Origin: Schlegelella aquatica
GTDB taxonomy: Bacteria > Pseudomonadota > Gammaproteobacteria > Burkholderiales > Burkholderiaceae_C
Assembly: GCF_026013905.1 (NCBI RefSeq)
Contig: NZ_CP110257.1
Coordinates: 2,046,001-2,110,000, forward strand
DNA: 64,000 bases
Direction of reading: 5' to 3'
Made by a program: the position numbers and the translations under genes. Below the pieces are notes generated by a model. That model was not told where the DNA came from, made no database searches, and worked only from the letters and a program-made list of their open reading frames with translations. This document shows positions 49,514 through 58,527 of the stretch, piece after piece (the first letter of the stretch is position 1; each line of letters begins with the position of its first letter).

Positions 49514-50821
49514 TCAAGCGCCCATCAGTTCATCGAACGGCACGTTCTTCTCGACCACCTTCGCCTTGGACAGGACGAAGTCCGTGACATTGTTCTCCAG
49601 CACGACGGCCTCGACCTCGGCCAGACGTTGATTGTCGCTGAAGTACCAACGCACGACCTCTTCGGGCTTCTCGTAGCTTTGCGCCAGCTCCTCGACGTGC
49701 GCACGGATCTGCTCGGGCTTGGCGTGCAGATCGTTGGCCTTGACCAGCTCGGCGACGACCAGGCCGACGCGCACCCGCTTTTCGGCTTGCGGCTGGAAGA
49801 TCTCGGTGGGGATCGGCGCCTTGTCGGCGTCCTTGATGCCGCGGTTCTTGAGGTCGGCGCGGGCGTTCGCCACCATGCGGTCGACCTCGTTCTGGACCAG
49901 CGCCTTGGGCAGGTCGAGTTCAGCGACCTTGACGAGCGCTTCCATCACGGCGTTCTTGTTGCGCGCCAGCACGCGGAACTTGACCTCGCGCTCGAGGTTC
50001 TTCTTGATGTCCGCGCGCAAGGCTTCGATCGAACCATCGGCGATGCCGAGCGACTTGGCGAACGCCTCGTTGACCTCGGGCAGATGCTGTGCCTCGATCT
50101 TCTTGAGAGTGACGAGGAAGTCAGCTTCCTTGCCCGCGACGTCCTTGCCGTGGTAGTCCTCCGGGAACTTCAACGGGAAGGTCTTGGACTCGCCTGCCTT
50201 CATGCCGCGGACGGCCTTCTCGAATTCCTCGAGCATGCGGCCCTCACCGAGGATGAACTGGAAGTCCTCGGCCTTGCCGCCGGCGAACGGCTCGCCGTCG
50301 ATCTTGCCTTCGAAGTCGATGGTCACGCGGTCGCCGTCGGCGGCGGGCTCGGCGGCAGGACGCTGGGCGAACGTGCGGCGCTGCTTGCGCAGGATCTCGA
50401 CCGTGCGGTCGATCGCGGCCTCGGTCACCTCGCTCGTCACGCGCTCGACCTCCACGCCCGACAGGTCACCGATCTTCACTTCGGGGTAGACCTCGAAGGT
50501 CGCATCGAACACCAGCTGGCCCTCGGGAGCGCCCTCCTTCTCGGTGATGCGCGGAGCGCCGGCCACGCGCAGTTGCGCTTCGGCCGCGGCCTTGGCGAAC
50601 GCCTCGCCGACCTTGTCGTTCATCACCTCGTACTGCACCGAGTAGCCGTAACGTTGGGCCACCAGGCTCAGGGGCACCTTGCCGGGACGGAAACCATCGG
50701 CCTTGACCGTGCGCGCCAGGCGCTTCAGGCGGGACTCGACTTCGTTCTTGATGTCGTCAGCCGGCAGCGTCAGCGTGATCTTGCGTTCCAGTTTGTCGAG
50801 GGTTTCAACGGTCACGGCCAT
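49514..50821 (-). CDS. tig: Trigger factor
   Basis: 435-aa ribosome-associated chaperone and prolyl isomerase. N-terminal ribosome-binding domain with the signature [12 protein letters not shown] near residue 44; FKBP-type PPIase domain about 155-245 ([41 protein letters not shown]); helical C-terminal domain. ATG 50821. Only 22 nt separate it from the 3' CCA of tRNA-Leu(UAG) on the same strand, so its mRNA 5' end may be produced by tRNA processing. Upstream of clpP and clpX in the usual order. Confidence 0.97.
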   Translation of the reverse strand: MAVTVETLDKLERKITLTLPADDIKNEVESRLKRLARTVKADGFRPGKVPLSLVAQRYGYSVQYEVMNDKVGEAFAKAAAEAQLRVAGAPRITEKEGAPEGQLVFDATFEVYPEVKIGDLSGVEVERVTSEVTEAAIDRTVEILRKQRRTFAQRPAAEPAADGDRVTIDFEGKIDGEPFAGGKAEDFQFILGEGRMLEEFEKAVRGMKAGESKTFPLKFPEDYHGKDVAGKEADFLVTLKKIEAQHLPEVNEAFAKSLGIADGSIEALRADIKKNLEREVKFRVLARNKNAVMEALVKVAELDLPKALVQNEVDRMVANARADLKNRGIKDADKAPIPTEIFQPQAEKRVRVGLVVAELVKANDLHAKPEQIRAHVEELAQSYEKPEEVVRWYFSDNQRLAEVEAVVLENNVTDFVLSKAKVVEKNVPFDELMGA

Positions 50822-50843
50822 GGTGATCTCTCTCTTGTGTGTG

Positions 50844-50930
50844 TGGTGCGCGGGGCCGGACTCGAACCGGCACGCCATTGCTGGCGTCAGGACCTAAACC
50901 TGGTGCGTCTACCAATTTCGCCACCCGCGC
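50844..50930 (-). tRNA. tRNA-Leu (anticodon UAG)
   Basis: Minus strand GCGCGGGTGGCGAAATTGG, anticodon loop TTTAGGT (UAG), class II variable arm TGACGCCAGCAATGGCGT, T arm GGTTCGAGTCC, acceptor CCCGCGC, encoded CCA (50846-50844). 87 nt. Confidence 0.97.
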
Positions 50931-51028
50931 AAATGAAAGAGGAGGACAGCGCGAAAGCGCCAAGCTCCGGCCCTCGAAGCCTTTGGCGCGCCCACGCCCC
51001 TCCTCGGGTGTCAGGCGAACCAACTATT

Positions 51029-54000
51029 TTAGCCCGCGGCAAAGGCCCCTTTGCCACTTTCGGGGCGCCGCACGCGGAACCACGCCGCATACAGCGCCGG
51101 CAGGGCGAGCAGGGTGAGAGCGGTCGCCACGATGAGGCCGCCCATGATGGCCACGGCCATCGGCCCCCAGAAGACGCTGCGCGACAGCGGGATCATCGCC
51201 AGGACCGCCGCGGCCGCCGTCAGTGCGATCGGACGCAACCGGCGCACCGCCGCCTCCACGATCGCATTCCAGGCGGGCACCCCACGCGCACGATCCTGCT
51301 CGATCTGATCGATCAGGATCACCGAGTTGCGCATGATCATGCCCATCAGCGCGATGACCCCGAGCATGGCCACGAAGCCGAACGGCCGGCCGAGCAGCAG
51401 CAAGGCGGCCGCGACACCCGCGATGCCCATGGGCCCCGTGAGGAAAACCAAGACCGAGCGGGAGAAGCTTTGCAACTGCAGCATCAGGAGGGTGAAGGTG
51501 AGGAACAGCATCACCGGCACATTGACGAAGATCGACCCTTGTCCCTTGCTGCTTTCCTCGGCCGTCCCCGCCAGCTCGATGCGGTAGCCGGCCGGCATGC
51601 GCGCTTGCAGCTCCCGCATCTTGGGCCACAGTTCGGAACTCACGGTCGGGCCCTGCACCCCTTCGGCCACGTCGGCCTGGACGGTGATCGCGAAGTCTCG
51701 GTTCTCGCGCCACACCACTCCGGGCTCCCAGGCATAGCCGATCTTGGCGATCTGGGTGAGCGGGATCGCGCGCCCGGAGGAGGTGGGCACGTACGCGTTG
51801 GCGATGTCGGTGACGGCGTCGCGCTCCTCCTTCGGCTGGCGCAGCACGATGTCGATCAGGCGGTCGCCTTCCCGGTACTGGCCGATCGTCGTGCCCGACA
51901 GCGCGGTGCGCGACGTTTGCGCGATGCCCTGGCTCGTCACGCCCAGAGCCCGCGCCTTGTCCTGGTCGATCTCCAGCCGCAGGACCTTGACCGCCTCGTT
52001 CCAGTTGTCGTTGACCTGCCGCAGCAGGGGGTGAGCGCGCATGAGATCCTTCGCCTCGTCGGCCCACTTGCGCAGTTCCTGCAGGTCGGAGCCGACGATG
52101 CGGAACTGCACGGGGTACGGCACCGGCGGGCCGTTGGGCAGGAGCTTGACGCGAGCGCGCACCTCAGGGAACTCCTCCGCCAGCAGGTCGGGCAGCTTGC
52201 GACGCAGCCGCTCCCGCGCGTCGAGGTCGAGCGGCAGCAGGATCATCTGGCTCACGTTGGACTGCGGAAAGATCTGGTCCAGCGGCAGGTAGAAGCGCGG
52301 CACACCGCTGCCCACCCAGGTGGTGACGCTGGCGAGCTCGGGCTCGCGCCGCAGCCGCCCCTCGATGCGGCGCGCCACCTCCTCCGTGGCGTCGAAGGTC
52401 GACCCTTCGGGCAGCCACAGGTCGACCAGGATCTCCGGCCGGCTCGAGTCGGGGAAGAACTGCTGCGGCACGCGCGTCATCCCCAGCGCGCCCAACACGA
52501 GCGTGCCCGCGGTCAACCCGATGGTGAGCCAGCGGTGGCGCACGCACCAGTCCACGACGCCGCGGAAGCGGTTGTAGAACGGCGTGTCGAAGAGCTCGTG
52601 TGCCTCGCCCTCCACCTTGGGCCGCGTCTTGAGCAGCCAGGCGCCGATGTAGGGCACGAAATAGACCGAGACCACCCAGGAGATGAGCAGCGCCGCGGTG
52701 GTGACCGCGAAGATCGCGAAAGTGTACTCCCCCACCGACGATCGGGCCATGCCGATCGGCAGGAACCCCACTGCCGTGATGAGCGTGCCGGTGAGCATCG
52801 GCATGGCCGTCACGTCGTAAGCGAAGGTGGCTGCGCGCATCTTGTCGTAGCCTTCCTCGAGCTTGCGCACCATCATCTCGACCGCAATGATCGCGTCGTC
52901 GACCAGCAGGCCGAGCGCGATGATGAGTGCGCCCAGCGACACCTTGTGCAGCCCCACGCCCCAGTAGTACATGACGACGAAGGTGATGGCCAGCACCAGC
53001 GGGATCGTGATGGCGACGACGAGCCCCGGCCAGATGTCGATGCGCAGCGGCCGGGTGTGCAGCCCGAGGCTGACGAAGCTCACCGCGAGGACCACGACGA
53101 CGGCCTCGATCAGCACCTTGACGAACTCGCCCACCGAGCGGGAGACGGCCGTCGGCTGGTCCTGGATCTGCTGCAGCTCGATACCCACCGGCAGCTCGGC
53201 GCGGGCGGCGGCCACGGCCACCTTCAACTCCTCGCCCAGGCGCAGGATGTCGCCGCCCTTGGCCATGGAGACGCCCAGCGCCACCACCTGCTCGCCCTGG
53301 TGGCGCACCTTGACCTGCGGCGGGTCCACGTAACCGCGGCGTATCGCGGCGATGTCCCCCAGCCGCAGGCTGGAGGCCTGGGCGGTGGCCGGATTCACGG
53401 CCCGGATGGGCAACCGCGCGAGCTCCTCCACCGACCGGAATTGCCCCCCGATGCGGATCTGCAGGTTGTCGGTGCCGGCGACCAGCACGCCTGCGCCTTC
53501 CACCGCGTTCTGGGCACCGAGCTGGGCAACGACCTGATTGAAGTCGATGCCGAGCTGGGCAAGGCGACGTTGGGAGATCTCGACGAAGATCTTCTCGTCT
53601 TGCACGCCGAAGAGCTCGACCTTGGCGACGTTCGCCACCCGCAACAGCCGCTGGCGCACCTGCTCGGCATGGCGCCGCAGGTCCTCTTCGCTGAAGCCGT
53701 CGGCCGACAGGGCGAAGATGGAGCCGTAGACGTCGCCGAACTCGTCGTTGAAGAAGGGGCCGATCACGCCCTGGGGCAGGGTCGAGCGCATGTCGCCCAC
53801 CTTCTTGCGCACCTGGTACCAGGCGTTCGCCACCTCACGCGGCGGCGCCGAGTCCTTGAGCTGGAAGATGATGAGGGTCTCGCCGGGCTTCGAGTAGCTG
53901 CGGATCTTGTCGGCGTAGGGCACTTCCTGCAGCGTGCGCTCGATCTTGTCGGTGACTTGCTCGGCCATCTGTGGGGCCGTGGCCCCGGGCCAGAAGGCGC

Positions 54001-54175
54001 GCACCACCATCGCTCGGAAGGTGAACGGCGGGTCCTCGTCCTGACCCAACTGGAAGTAGGCCGCCGCGCCGAGCACCATCAGCACCACCATCAGGTAGCG
54101 GGTGAGGGCCGGATGCTCCAGGGCCCAGCGCGAGACGTTGAAGCGCGAGGTAGAAGAGTTCGTCGAGGCGTTCAC
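51029..54175 (-). CDS. RND family efflux permease
   Basis: 1048-aa inner membrane proton-driven exporter. TM1 near residue 20 (LTRYLMVVLMVLGAAAYFQL), large periplasmic loops, TM2-6 about 335-480 with LGALIIALGLLVDDAIIAVEMM carrying the Asp pair of the proton relay, second loop, and TM8-12 about 850-1035 including LLLLGRPFGFVAMLGVIALMGMIMRNSVILID. Membership in the HAE-type group is likely from length; the substrate is unknown. GTG start at 54175 is 11 bp after the adaptor stop with GAGGGG upstream. Confidence 0.93.
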   Translation of the reverse strand: MNASTNSSTSRFNVSRWALEHPALTRYLMVVLMVLGAAAYFQLGQDEDPPFTFRAMVVRAFWPGATAPQMAEQVTDKIERTLQEVPYADKIRSYSKPGETLIIFQLKDSAPPREVANAWYQVRKKVGDMRSTLPQGVIGPFFNDEFGDVYGSIFALSADGFSEEDLRRHAEQVRQRLLRVANVAKVELFGVQDEKIFVEISQRRLAQLGIDFNQVVAQLGAQNAVEGAGVLVAGTDNLQIRIGGQFRSVEELARLPIRAVNPATAQASSLRLGDIAAIRRGYVDPPQVKVRHQGEQVVALGVSMAKGGDILRLGEELKVAVAAARAELPVGIELQQIQDQPTAVSRSVGEFVKVLIEAVVVVLAVSFVSLGLHTRPLRIDIWPGLVVAITIPLVLAITFVVMYYWGVGLHKVSLGALIIALGLLVDDAIIAVEMMVRKLEEGYDKMRAATFAYDVTAMPMLTGTLITAVGFLPIGMARSSVGEYTFAIFAVTTAALLISWVVSVYFVPYIGAWLLKTRPKVEGEAHELFDTPFYNRFRGVVDWCVRHRWLTIGLTAGTLVLGALGMTRVPQQFFPDSSRPEILVDLWLPEGSTFDATEEVARRIEGRLRREPELASVTTWVGSGVPRFYLPLDQIFPQSNVSQMILLPLDLDARERLRRKLPDLLAEEFPEVRARVKLLPNGPPVPYPVQFRIVGSDLQELRKWADEAKDLMRAHPLLRQVNDNWNEAVKVLRLEIDQDKARALGVTSQGIAQTSRTALSGTTIGQYREGDRLIDIVLRQPKEERDAVTDIANAYVPTSSGRAIPLTQIAKIGYAWEPGVVWRENRDFAITVQADVAEGVQGPTVSSELWPKMRELQARMPAGYRIELAGTAEESSKGQGSIFVNVPVMLFLTFTLLMLQLQSFSRSVLVFLTGPMGIAGVAAALLLLGRPFGFVAMLGVIALMGMIMRNSVILIDQIEQDRARGVPAWNAIVEAAVRRLRPIALTAAAAVLAMIPLSRSVFWGPMAVAIMGGLIVATALTLLALPALYAAWFRVRRPESGKGAFAAG

Positions 54176-54186
54176 GTCGTCGCCCC

Positions 54187-55350
54187 TCACTGTCCCGAAC
54201 CCCGTTGCGCGGGGGCGGCCGCCGCGGAGGCCGGGGCCGTCGGGGGTGCGGCCGGCCGCTGGCTTGCGGGCACCGAGTCGGCACCCCACAGCTTCACCTT
54301 CTGGCCCGGCGAGAGCGTGTGCACGCCGGCCACGACGACCCGCTGGCCGGGCTGCAGGCCGCCGGACACCAGCACCATGTTGCCCTCCGCGCCGGCCACC
54401 TGCACCGGCGTCGCGCGCACCGTGGATGTGGCGGGTTCATAGACCCACACAGCACTGCGGCCCTGCTGCTCGAACACGGCTGCCAAGGGCAGCTTGATCG
54501 CCCGAGCAGCCGCTGGCACGGCGATCCGCACGCTCGCGGTCTGCCCGAGCGGCAGATCCGTGCGCCCCAAGTTGGCTTTGACCAGGTAGGTGCGGGTCGC
54601 CGGGTCGGCCGCCGCGGCCACCTCCTCCACCCGTGCCTGCAAGGCTCGCTCGCGGTCACTCCAGAGCCGCACTTCCAAAGGCACGTTGTCGCTGCGCAGT
54701 CGGCGTACCAACTCCACCTTGTCTTCCGGCACCGAGAACCAGACCTCGCGAGGGCCGTCATGGGCCAGACGCACGACCGGGGTCCCCGCGGCCACCACCA
54801 TGCCGGGCTCGGAGTCCACCGCGGTGACGACACCCGCGACGTCCGACCGCAGCACGCTGTACTCCGCCTGGTTGCCCTGCGCTTGCGCCTGCGCCATCGC
54901 CTGCCGATGCTGCGCCTGGGCAGAACGCAGCGCCGTCTCCCGACGCTCCATCTCCGCCGAGCTGATGAAGCCCTGCTCGCGCAGTTCACGGAAGCGCTTG
55001 AAGTCGGCTTCGGTCTGCTCGAGGTTGGCACGAGCAGCGGCGAGAGCCGCTTGCGCAGCGTCCTGGCCGAGGCGCAGGTCCTGCGGGTCGAGCCGCGCGA
55101 GGACCTGACCCGCCTTCACCCGATCGCCCAGCCCGACGGGCCGCTCGACCAACTTGCCGCCGACGCGAAATCCGAGCCGCGACTCGGTGTGCGGGCGGAC
55201 TTCCCCGGCGTACTCCAGCACGAGACCTGCCGATTCGCTTCCCACTTCGATCGTGCGCACGGACCGCACGGGCTCGGGCGGGGGCTCCGGCTTGCCGCAG
55301 CCACCGAGTACAACCAGCGCCGCACTGAGTAGAAACGAAAGGGCACGCAT
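54187..55350 (-). CDS. RND efflux periplasmic adaptor (membrane fusion lipoprotein)
   Basis: 387-aa adaptor. Signal MRALSFLLSAALVV with lipobox LGGC. Biotinyl-lipoyl half-motifs GEVRPHTESRLGFRVGGKLVE near residue 48 and SDVAGVVTAVDSEPGMVVAAGTPVV near 165 flank a coiled-coil hairpin rich in Ala/Gln/Arg (about 95-155); beta-barrel and membrane-proximal domains follow; Pro/Ala-rich tail. First gene of the pump operon with a palindrome at 55403-55416 upstream. No outer membrane factor gene is present nearby. Confidence 0.93.
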   Translation of the reverse strand: MRALSFLLSAALVVLGGCGKPEPPPEPVRSVRTIEVGSESAGLVLEYAGEVRPHTESRLGFRVGGKLVERPVGLGDRVKAGQVLARLDPQDLRLGQDAAQAALAAARANLEQTEADFKRFRELREQGFISSAEMERRETALRSAQAQHRQAMAQAQAQGNQAEYSVLRSDVAGVVTAVDSEPGMVVAAGTPVVRLAHDGPREVWFSVPEDKVELVRRLRSDNVPLEVRLWSDRERALQARVEEVAAAADPATRTYLVKANLGRTDLPLGQTASVRIAVPAAARAIKLPLAAVFEQQGRSAVWVYEPATSTVRATPVQVAGAEGNMVLVSGGLQPGQRVVVAGVHTLSPGQKVKLWGADSVPASQRPAAPPTAPASAAAAPAQRGSGQ

Positions 55351-55402
55351 CACAAGATCTCCTCGGCGCTCGCAGGCAAGGTAAATGAGAACGGAGTTAA
55401 TG

Positions 55403-55416
55403 ACTGACCGGTCAGT
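55403..55416. promoter_or_regulatory. TetR-type palindrome upstream of the efflux operon
   Basis: ACTGACCGGTCAGT, a perfect 14-bp palindrome 53 bp before the adaptor ATG and 99 bp before hpnC. Placement and form suit a TetR-family efflux repressor; no such gene is in the window. Confidence 0.6.
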
Positions 55417-55514
55417 AATGTATGAGAACGGTCCCGGCAGTGTCAAACCCCGACGGGCGGCGCGCGAGGGGTCCGAGTGTTCGCGCCCATCGGGCTCCCT
55501 CGGGCCATTGGACA

Positions 55515-56342
55515 ATGCCTGCCGTGAGCATCGACCATTACGAGAACTTTCCTGTCGCCTCCGCCCTGTGCCCGGCCCGACTTCGGCCCGCCGTCCGGGC
55601 CATCTATGCCTATGCCCGCACGGCCGACGACCTGGCGGACGAGGGCGACGCCGACCGCCTGTGCCGCCTGGGGGACCTCGCCGCCTACCGGGAGGACCTG
55701 CACGCGGTGCTGCAGGGCGCTGCCCCTTCGCGGCGTTGGTCGCATGTCTTTCTGCCGCTGGCCGACGCCATCCGTGACTACCGGCTGCCCGGTGCGCCGT
55801 TGGAAGCGCTGCTCGACGCCTTCGTACAGGACCTCACCAAACACCGCTACCTCGACCGGGAGGAACTGCTCGCCTACTGCGAGCGCTCCGCGAACCCCGT
55901 GGGGCGGCTGATGCTGCATCTCTACGGCCTGGACGACGAACAAGCCCGGCGCGAGTCGGACGCCATATGCACGGGGCTGCAGCTCACCAACTTCTGGCAG
56001 GACTTGCGGGTCGACACCGCCCGGGGCCGGCTGTATGTGCCGCTCGATGCCTGCCGGCGACACGACGTGCCCCCCGCGTCGCTGCTCGCGCACCAGGAGA
56101 CTCCGCGCACTCCGGCCTTGCTGCGCGAGCTCGTCGACTGGGCCGAGTCGCTGCTGCGCGAAGGCGCGCCCCTCGTCCGGCGAGTGCCGGGCCGCGCCGG
56201 GTGGGAACTGCGCCTCGTCGTCCAAGGGGGGCTGCGGATTCTTGAGAGAATCCGGCGGCTGAACTACGCGATGCTGCACACACGGCCCGTGCTCGGCCCG
56301 CGCGATGCTTGGCCGATGCTGTGGCGAGCGTGGCGCATGTAG
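55515..56342 (+). CDS. hpnC: Squalene synthase HpnC
   Basis: 275-aa trans-isoprenyl synthase homolog. In the HpnCDE route it converts presqualene diphosphate to hydroxysqualene. First Asp-rich motif YARTADDLADEGD near residue 35; second region GLQLTNFWQDLRVDTARGRLYVPLD near 155, where the last Asp pair is partly replaced as usual in HpnC. ATG 55515 gives MPAVSIDHYENFPVAS, the family N terminus. 37 bp before hpnD in the same operon. Confidence 0.92.
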   Translation: MPAVSIDHYENFPVASALCPARLRPAVRAIYAYARTADDLADEGDADRLCRLGDLAAYREDLHAVLQGAAPSRRWSHVFLPLADAIRDYRLPGAPLEALLDAFVQDLTKHRYLDREELLAYCERSANPVGRLMLHLYGLDDEQARRESDAICTGLQLTNFWQDLRVDTARGRLYVPLDACRRHDVPPASLLAHQETPRTPALLRELVDWAESLLREGAPLVRRVPGRAGWELRLVVQGGLRILERIRRLNYAMLHTRPVLGPRDAWPMLWRAWRM

Positions 56343-56379
56343 CCGGCTCACTGGGTCGCCCGCCCCGCTTCCTTCCGAC

Positions 56380-57216
56380 ATGACACCCGAGCAATACGTG
56401 CAGGACAAGGCCGCCGCCAGCGGCTCCAGCTTCTACTACGCGTTCCTGTTCCTGCCGCCTGAGCGTCGCGCCGCCATCACCGCCTTCTACGCCTTCTGCC
56501 GCGAAGTGGACGACGTGGTCGACGAGGTGAGAGACCCGCAGGTCGCGGCCACCAAGCTGCAATGGTGGAGGCAGGAGGTCGAACGCGCGTATGCGGGCCA
56601 ACCCAGCCACCCCGTCACGCGTGCCCTGATGCCGCACGCCAAGCGCTACGCAATCGCGCGCGAGCATCTGCTCGCCGTCATCGAGGGCTGCGAGATGGAC
56701 CTGCACCAGACGCGGTACCTCGACTTCCGCTCGCTTGCCCGGTACTGCGACCTCGTGGCAGGCGTGGTCGGTGAAGTGTCGTCGGCCATCTTCGGGCGCA
56801 CCCAGGATGCGACCGTGGCCTATGCGCACCGGCTTGGGCTCGCGCTGCAGCTCACCAACATCATCCGCGACGTCGGCGACGATGCGCGCCGCGGACGCAT
56901 CTACCTGCCGATCGAGGAGCTGCAGCGCTTCGACGTGAAGGCCCACGAGATCCTCAATCGCATCTACAGCGACCGGTTCACCGCGCTGATGAAGTTCCAG
57001 GCCGAGCGCGCCCATCGCACCTACGACGAGGCGCTCGCCCTGCTGCCGGAGGCCGACGCCGCCTCGCAGAAGCCCGGGCTCATGATGGCCAACATCTACC
57101 GCACACTGCTTCGTGAAGTCGAGTCCACCGGCTTCCAGGTGCTGCACCAGCGCATCGCTCTCACCCCGCTGCGCAAGCTGTGGATCGCCTGGCGCACCCA
57201 ATGGCGGGGACGCTGA
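56380..57216 (+). CDS. hpnD: Presqualene diphosphate synthase HpnD
   Basis: 278-aa enzyme that condenses two farnesyl diphosphates to presqualene diphosphate. Motif 1 AFCREVDDVVDEVRD near residue 45; motif 2 LQLTNIIRDVGDDARRGRIYLP near 160; GCEMDLHQTRY near 105. Complete Mg-binding Asp set. Its stop codon shares one base with the hpnE start (TGATG). Confidence 0.95.
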   Translation: MTPEQYVQDKAAASGSSFYYAFLFLPPERRAAITAFYAFCREVDDVVDEVRDPQVAATKLQWWRQEVERAYAGQPSHPVTRALMPHAKRYAIAREHLLAVIEGCEMDLHQTRYLDFRSLARYCDLVAGVVGEVSSAIFGRTQDATVAYAHRLGLALQLTNIIRDVGDDARRGRIYLPIEELQRFDVKAHEILNRIYSDRFTALMKFQAERAHRTYDEALALLPEADAASQKPGLMMANIYRTLLREVESTGFQVLHQRIALTPLRKLWIAWRTQWRGR

Positions 57217-58481
57217 TGCGCGTCGCGGTCGTGGGCGCGGGCTGGGCGGGTTGCGCCGCAGGAGTGGAGGCGCTCCGGGCGGGCCATGCGGTCACGCTCT
57301 ATGAGATGGCCGCCCAGGTCGGAGGGCGCGCCCGTCGCGTCGAGGTGGAGGGCTTTCCGCTCGACAACGGCCAGCACATCTTGATCGGCGCCTACCGCGA
57401 AACCTTGCGCCTCATGCGGGCGGTGGGCGCGCGCACCACGCTGGACCTGCTGCGCCTGCCGCTGCAACTCGGCTTCCCCGATGGCACGGGGCTCTTCGTG
57501 CCGCGCGGGCCCGCCCCTCTCGCCCTCGTGCAGGGGTTATGGGCCGCGCGCCACTGGACGCCCCCCGATCGGCTGCGCCTCATCGCCGCCGCGCTCGGGT
57601 GGGCCCTGCGCGGCTGGCGCTGCCCCGCTCATCTCACGGTGGCACAACTCACCGCTGCACTGCCCGGGCCCGTGCGCTGCGGCCTCATCGATCCGCTGTG
57701 CGTGGCCGCGCTCAACACCCCGCCGGCCGAAGCGAGTGCGGCCGTGTTCCTGCGCGTGCTGCGCGACGCCTTGTGGGGCGGACCAGGCGCTTCCGATCTT
57801 CTGCTGCCTCGCGTCGATCTGAGCCGCCTCTTTCCCGAGCGTGCCGTGACCTGGATGCGCGAACTGGGCGCCGAGGTGCGCCTGCTGCACCGGGTGCACG
57901 AAATCCGGCAAGGCCCGGCGCACTGGGAGCTCGACGGGGGCGAGCGCTTCGATGCGGTCGTGCTGGCCACCCCTGCCTGGGAAGCGGCGCGCCTGGCGCG
58001 GCAAGCGAATCCCGCCTGGGCGGCTCAGGCGGCGCGGCTGACCTACGAGCCGATCGTGACCGTCTACCTGCGCGGTGATGGGGTGCGCTTGCCCGCGCCG
58101 CTGCTGGCCTTGCGAGGCGAACCGGCCCAATTCGTGTTCGACCATGGCCAACTCGACGGCCCGCAGGGGCTGCTGGCCTTCGTGGTCAGTGGCGCACGGT
58201 CCTGGGCAGACCGAGGCATCGATGCGGTGACCGAGGCTGCACGTCGGCAGGCCGAAGCGGAGTTGGCGCGCTTTCTGCGCCCTCCCTTGCGAGCCGTTCG
58301 CACGCTGGTGGAAAAGCGCGCCACCTTCCGTTGTACGCCGGCTCTCGAGCGTCCCGGCGCACGGATTGCGGAGAATCTGTGGGCGGCCGGGGACTACATC
58401 GCGGGCCCCTACCCCGCCACCCTGGAAGGCGCGGTGCGCTCGGGCGTGGAGGCCGCGCGAGCCCTCGCGGGCGGCCGCTGA
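57216..58481 (+). CDS. hpnE: Hydroxysqualene dehydroxylase HpnE
   Basis: 421-aa FAD amine-oxidase-fold protein that reduces hydroxysqualene to squalene. VAVVGAGWAGCAAGVEAL (dinucleotide-binding) at residue 3, DNGQHILIGAYRETLRLM near 50, C-terminal FAD segment NLWAAGDYIAGPYPATLEGAVRSGVEAA near 385. With hpnC and hpnD it gives a full squalene route; squalene-hopene cyclase is not in this window. The stop codon lies in the loop of a 9-bp inverted repeat. Confidence 0.94.
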   Translation: MRVAVVGAGWAGCAAGVEALRAGHAVTLYEMAAQVGGRARRVEVEGFPLDNGQHILIGAYRETLRLMRAVGARTTLDLLRLPLQLGFPDGTGLFVPRGPAPLALVQGLWAARHWTPPDRLRLIAAALGWALRGWRCPAHLTVAQLTAALPGPVRCGLIDPLCVAALNTPPAEASAAVFLRVLRDALWGGPGASDLLLPRVDLSRLFPERAVTWMRELGAEVRLLHRVHEIRQGPAHWELDGGERFDAVVLATPAWEAARLARQANPAWAAQAARLTYEPIVTVYLRGDGVRLPAPLLALRGEPAQFVFDHGQLDGPQGLLAFVVSGARSWADRGIDAVTEAARRQAEAELARFLRPPLRAVRTLVEKRATFRCTPALERPGARIAENLWAAGDYIAGPYPATLEGAVRSGVEAARALAGGR

Positions 58482-58490
58482 GCGGCCGCC
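58470..58490. terminator. Inverted repeat spanning the hpnE stop codon
   Basis: GGCGGCCGC (58470-58478), TGA loop (58479-58481, the stop codon), GCGGCCGCC (58482-58490). Possible transcript 3'-end structure between convergent genes; no U-tract follows. Confidence 0.45.
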
Positions 58491-58527
58491 GTCCGCCTGG
58501 GTGCCACGGCTGCGCCCCCGGGGCCTT

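Noticed and set aside
49448..54442. 1664-codon open frame antisense to tig, the tRNA-Leu and the RND permease
   Set aside because: Low-complexity His/Arg/Asp/Leu composition typical of antisense frames; it crosses a tRNA gene and three recognised features.
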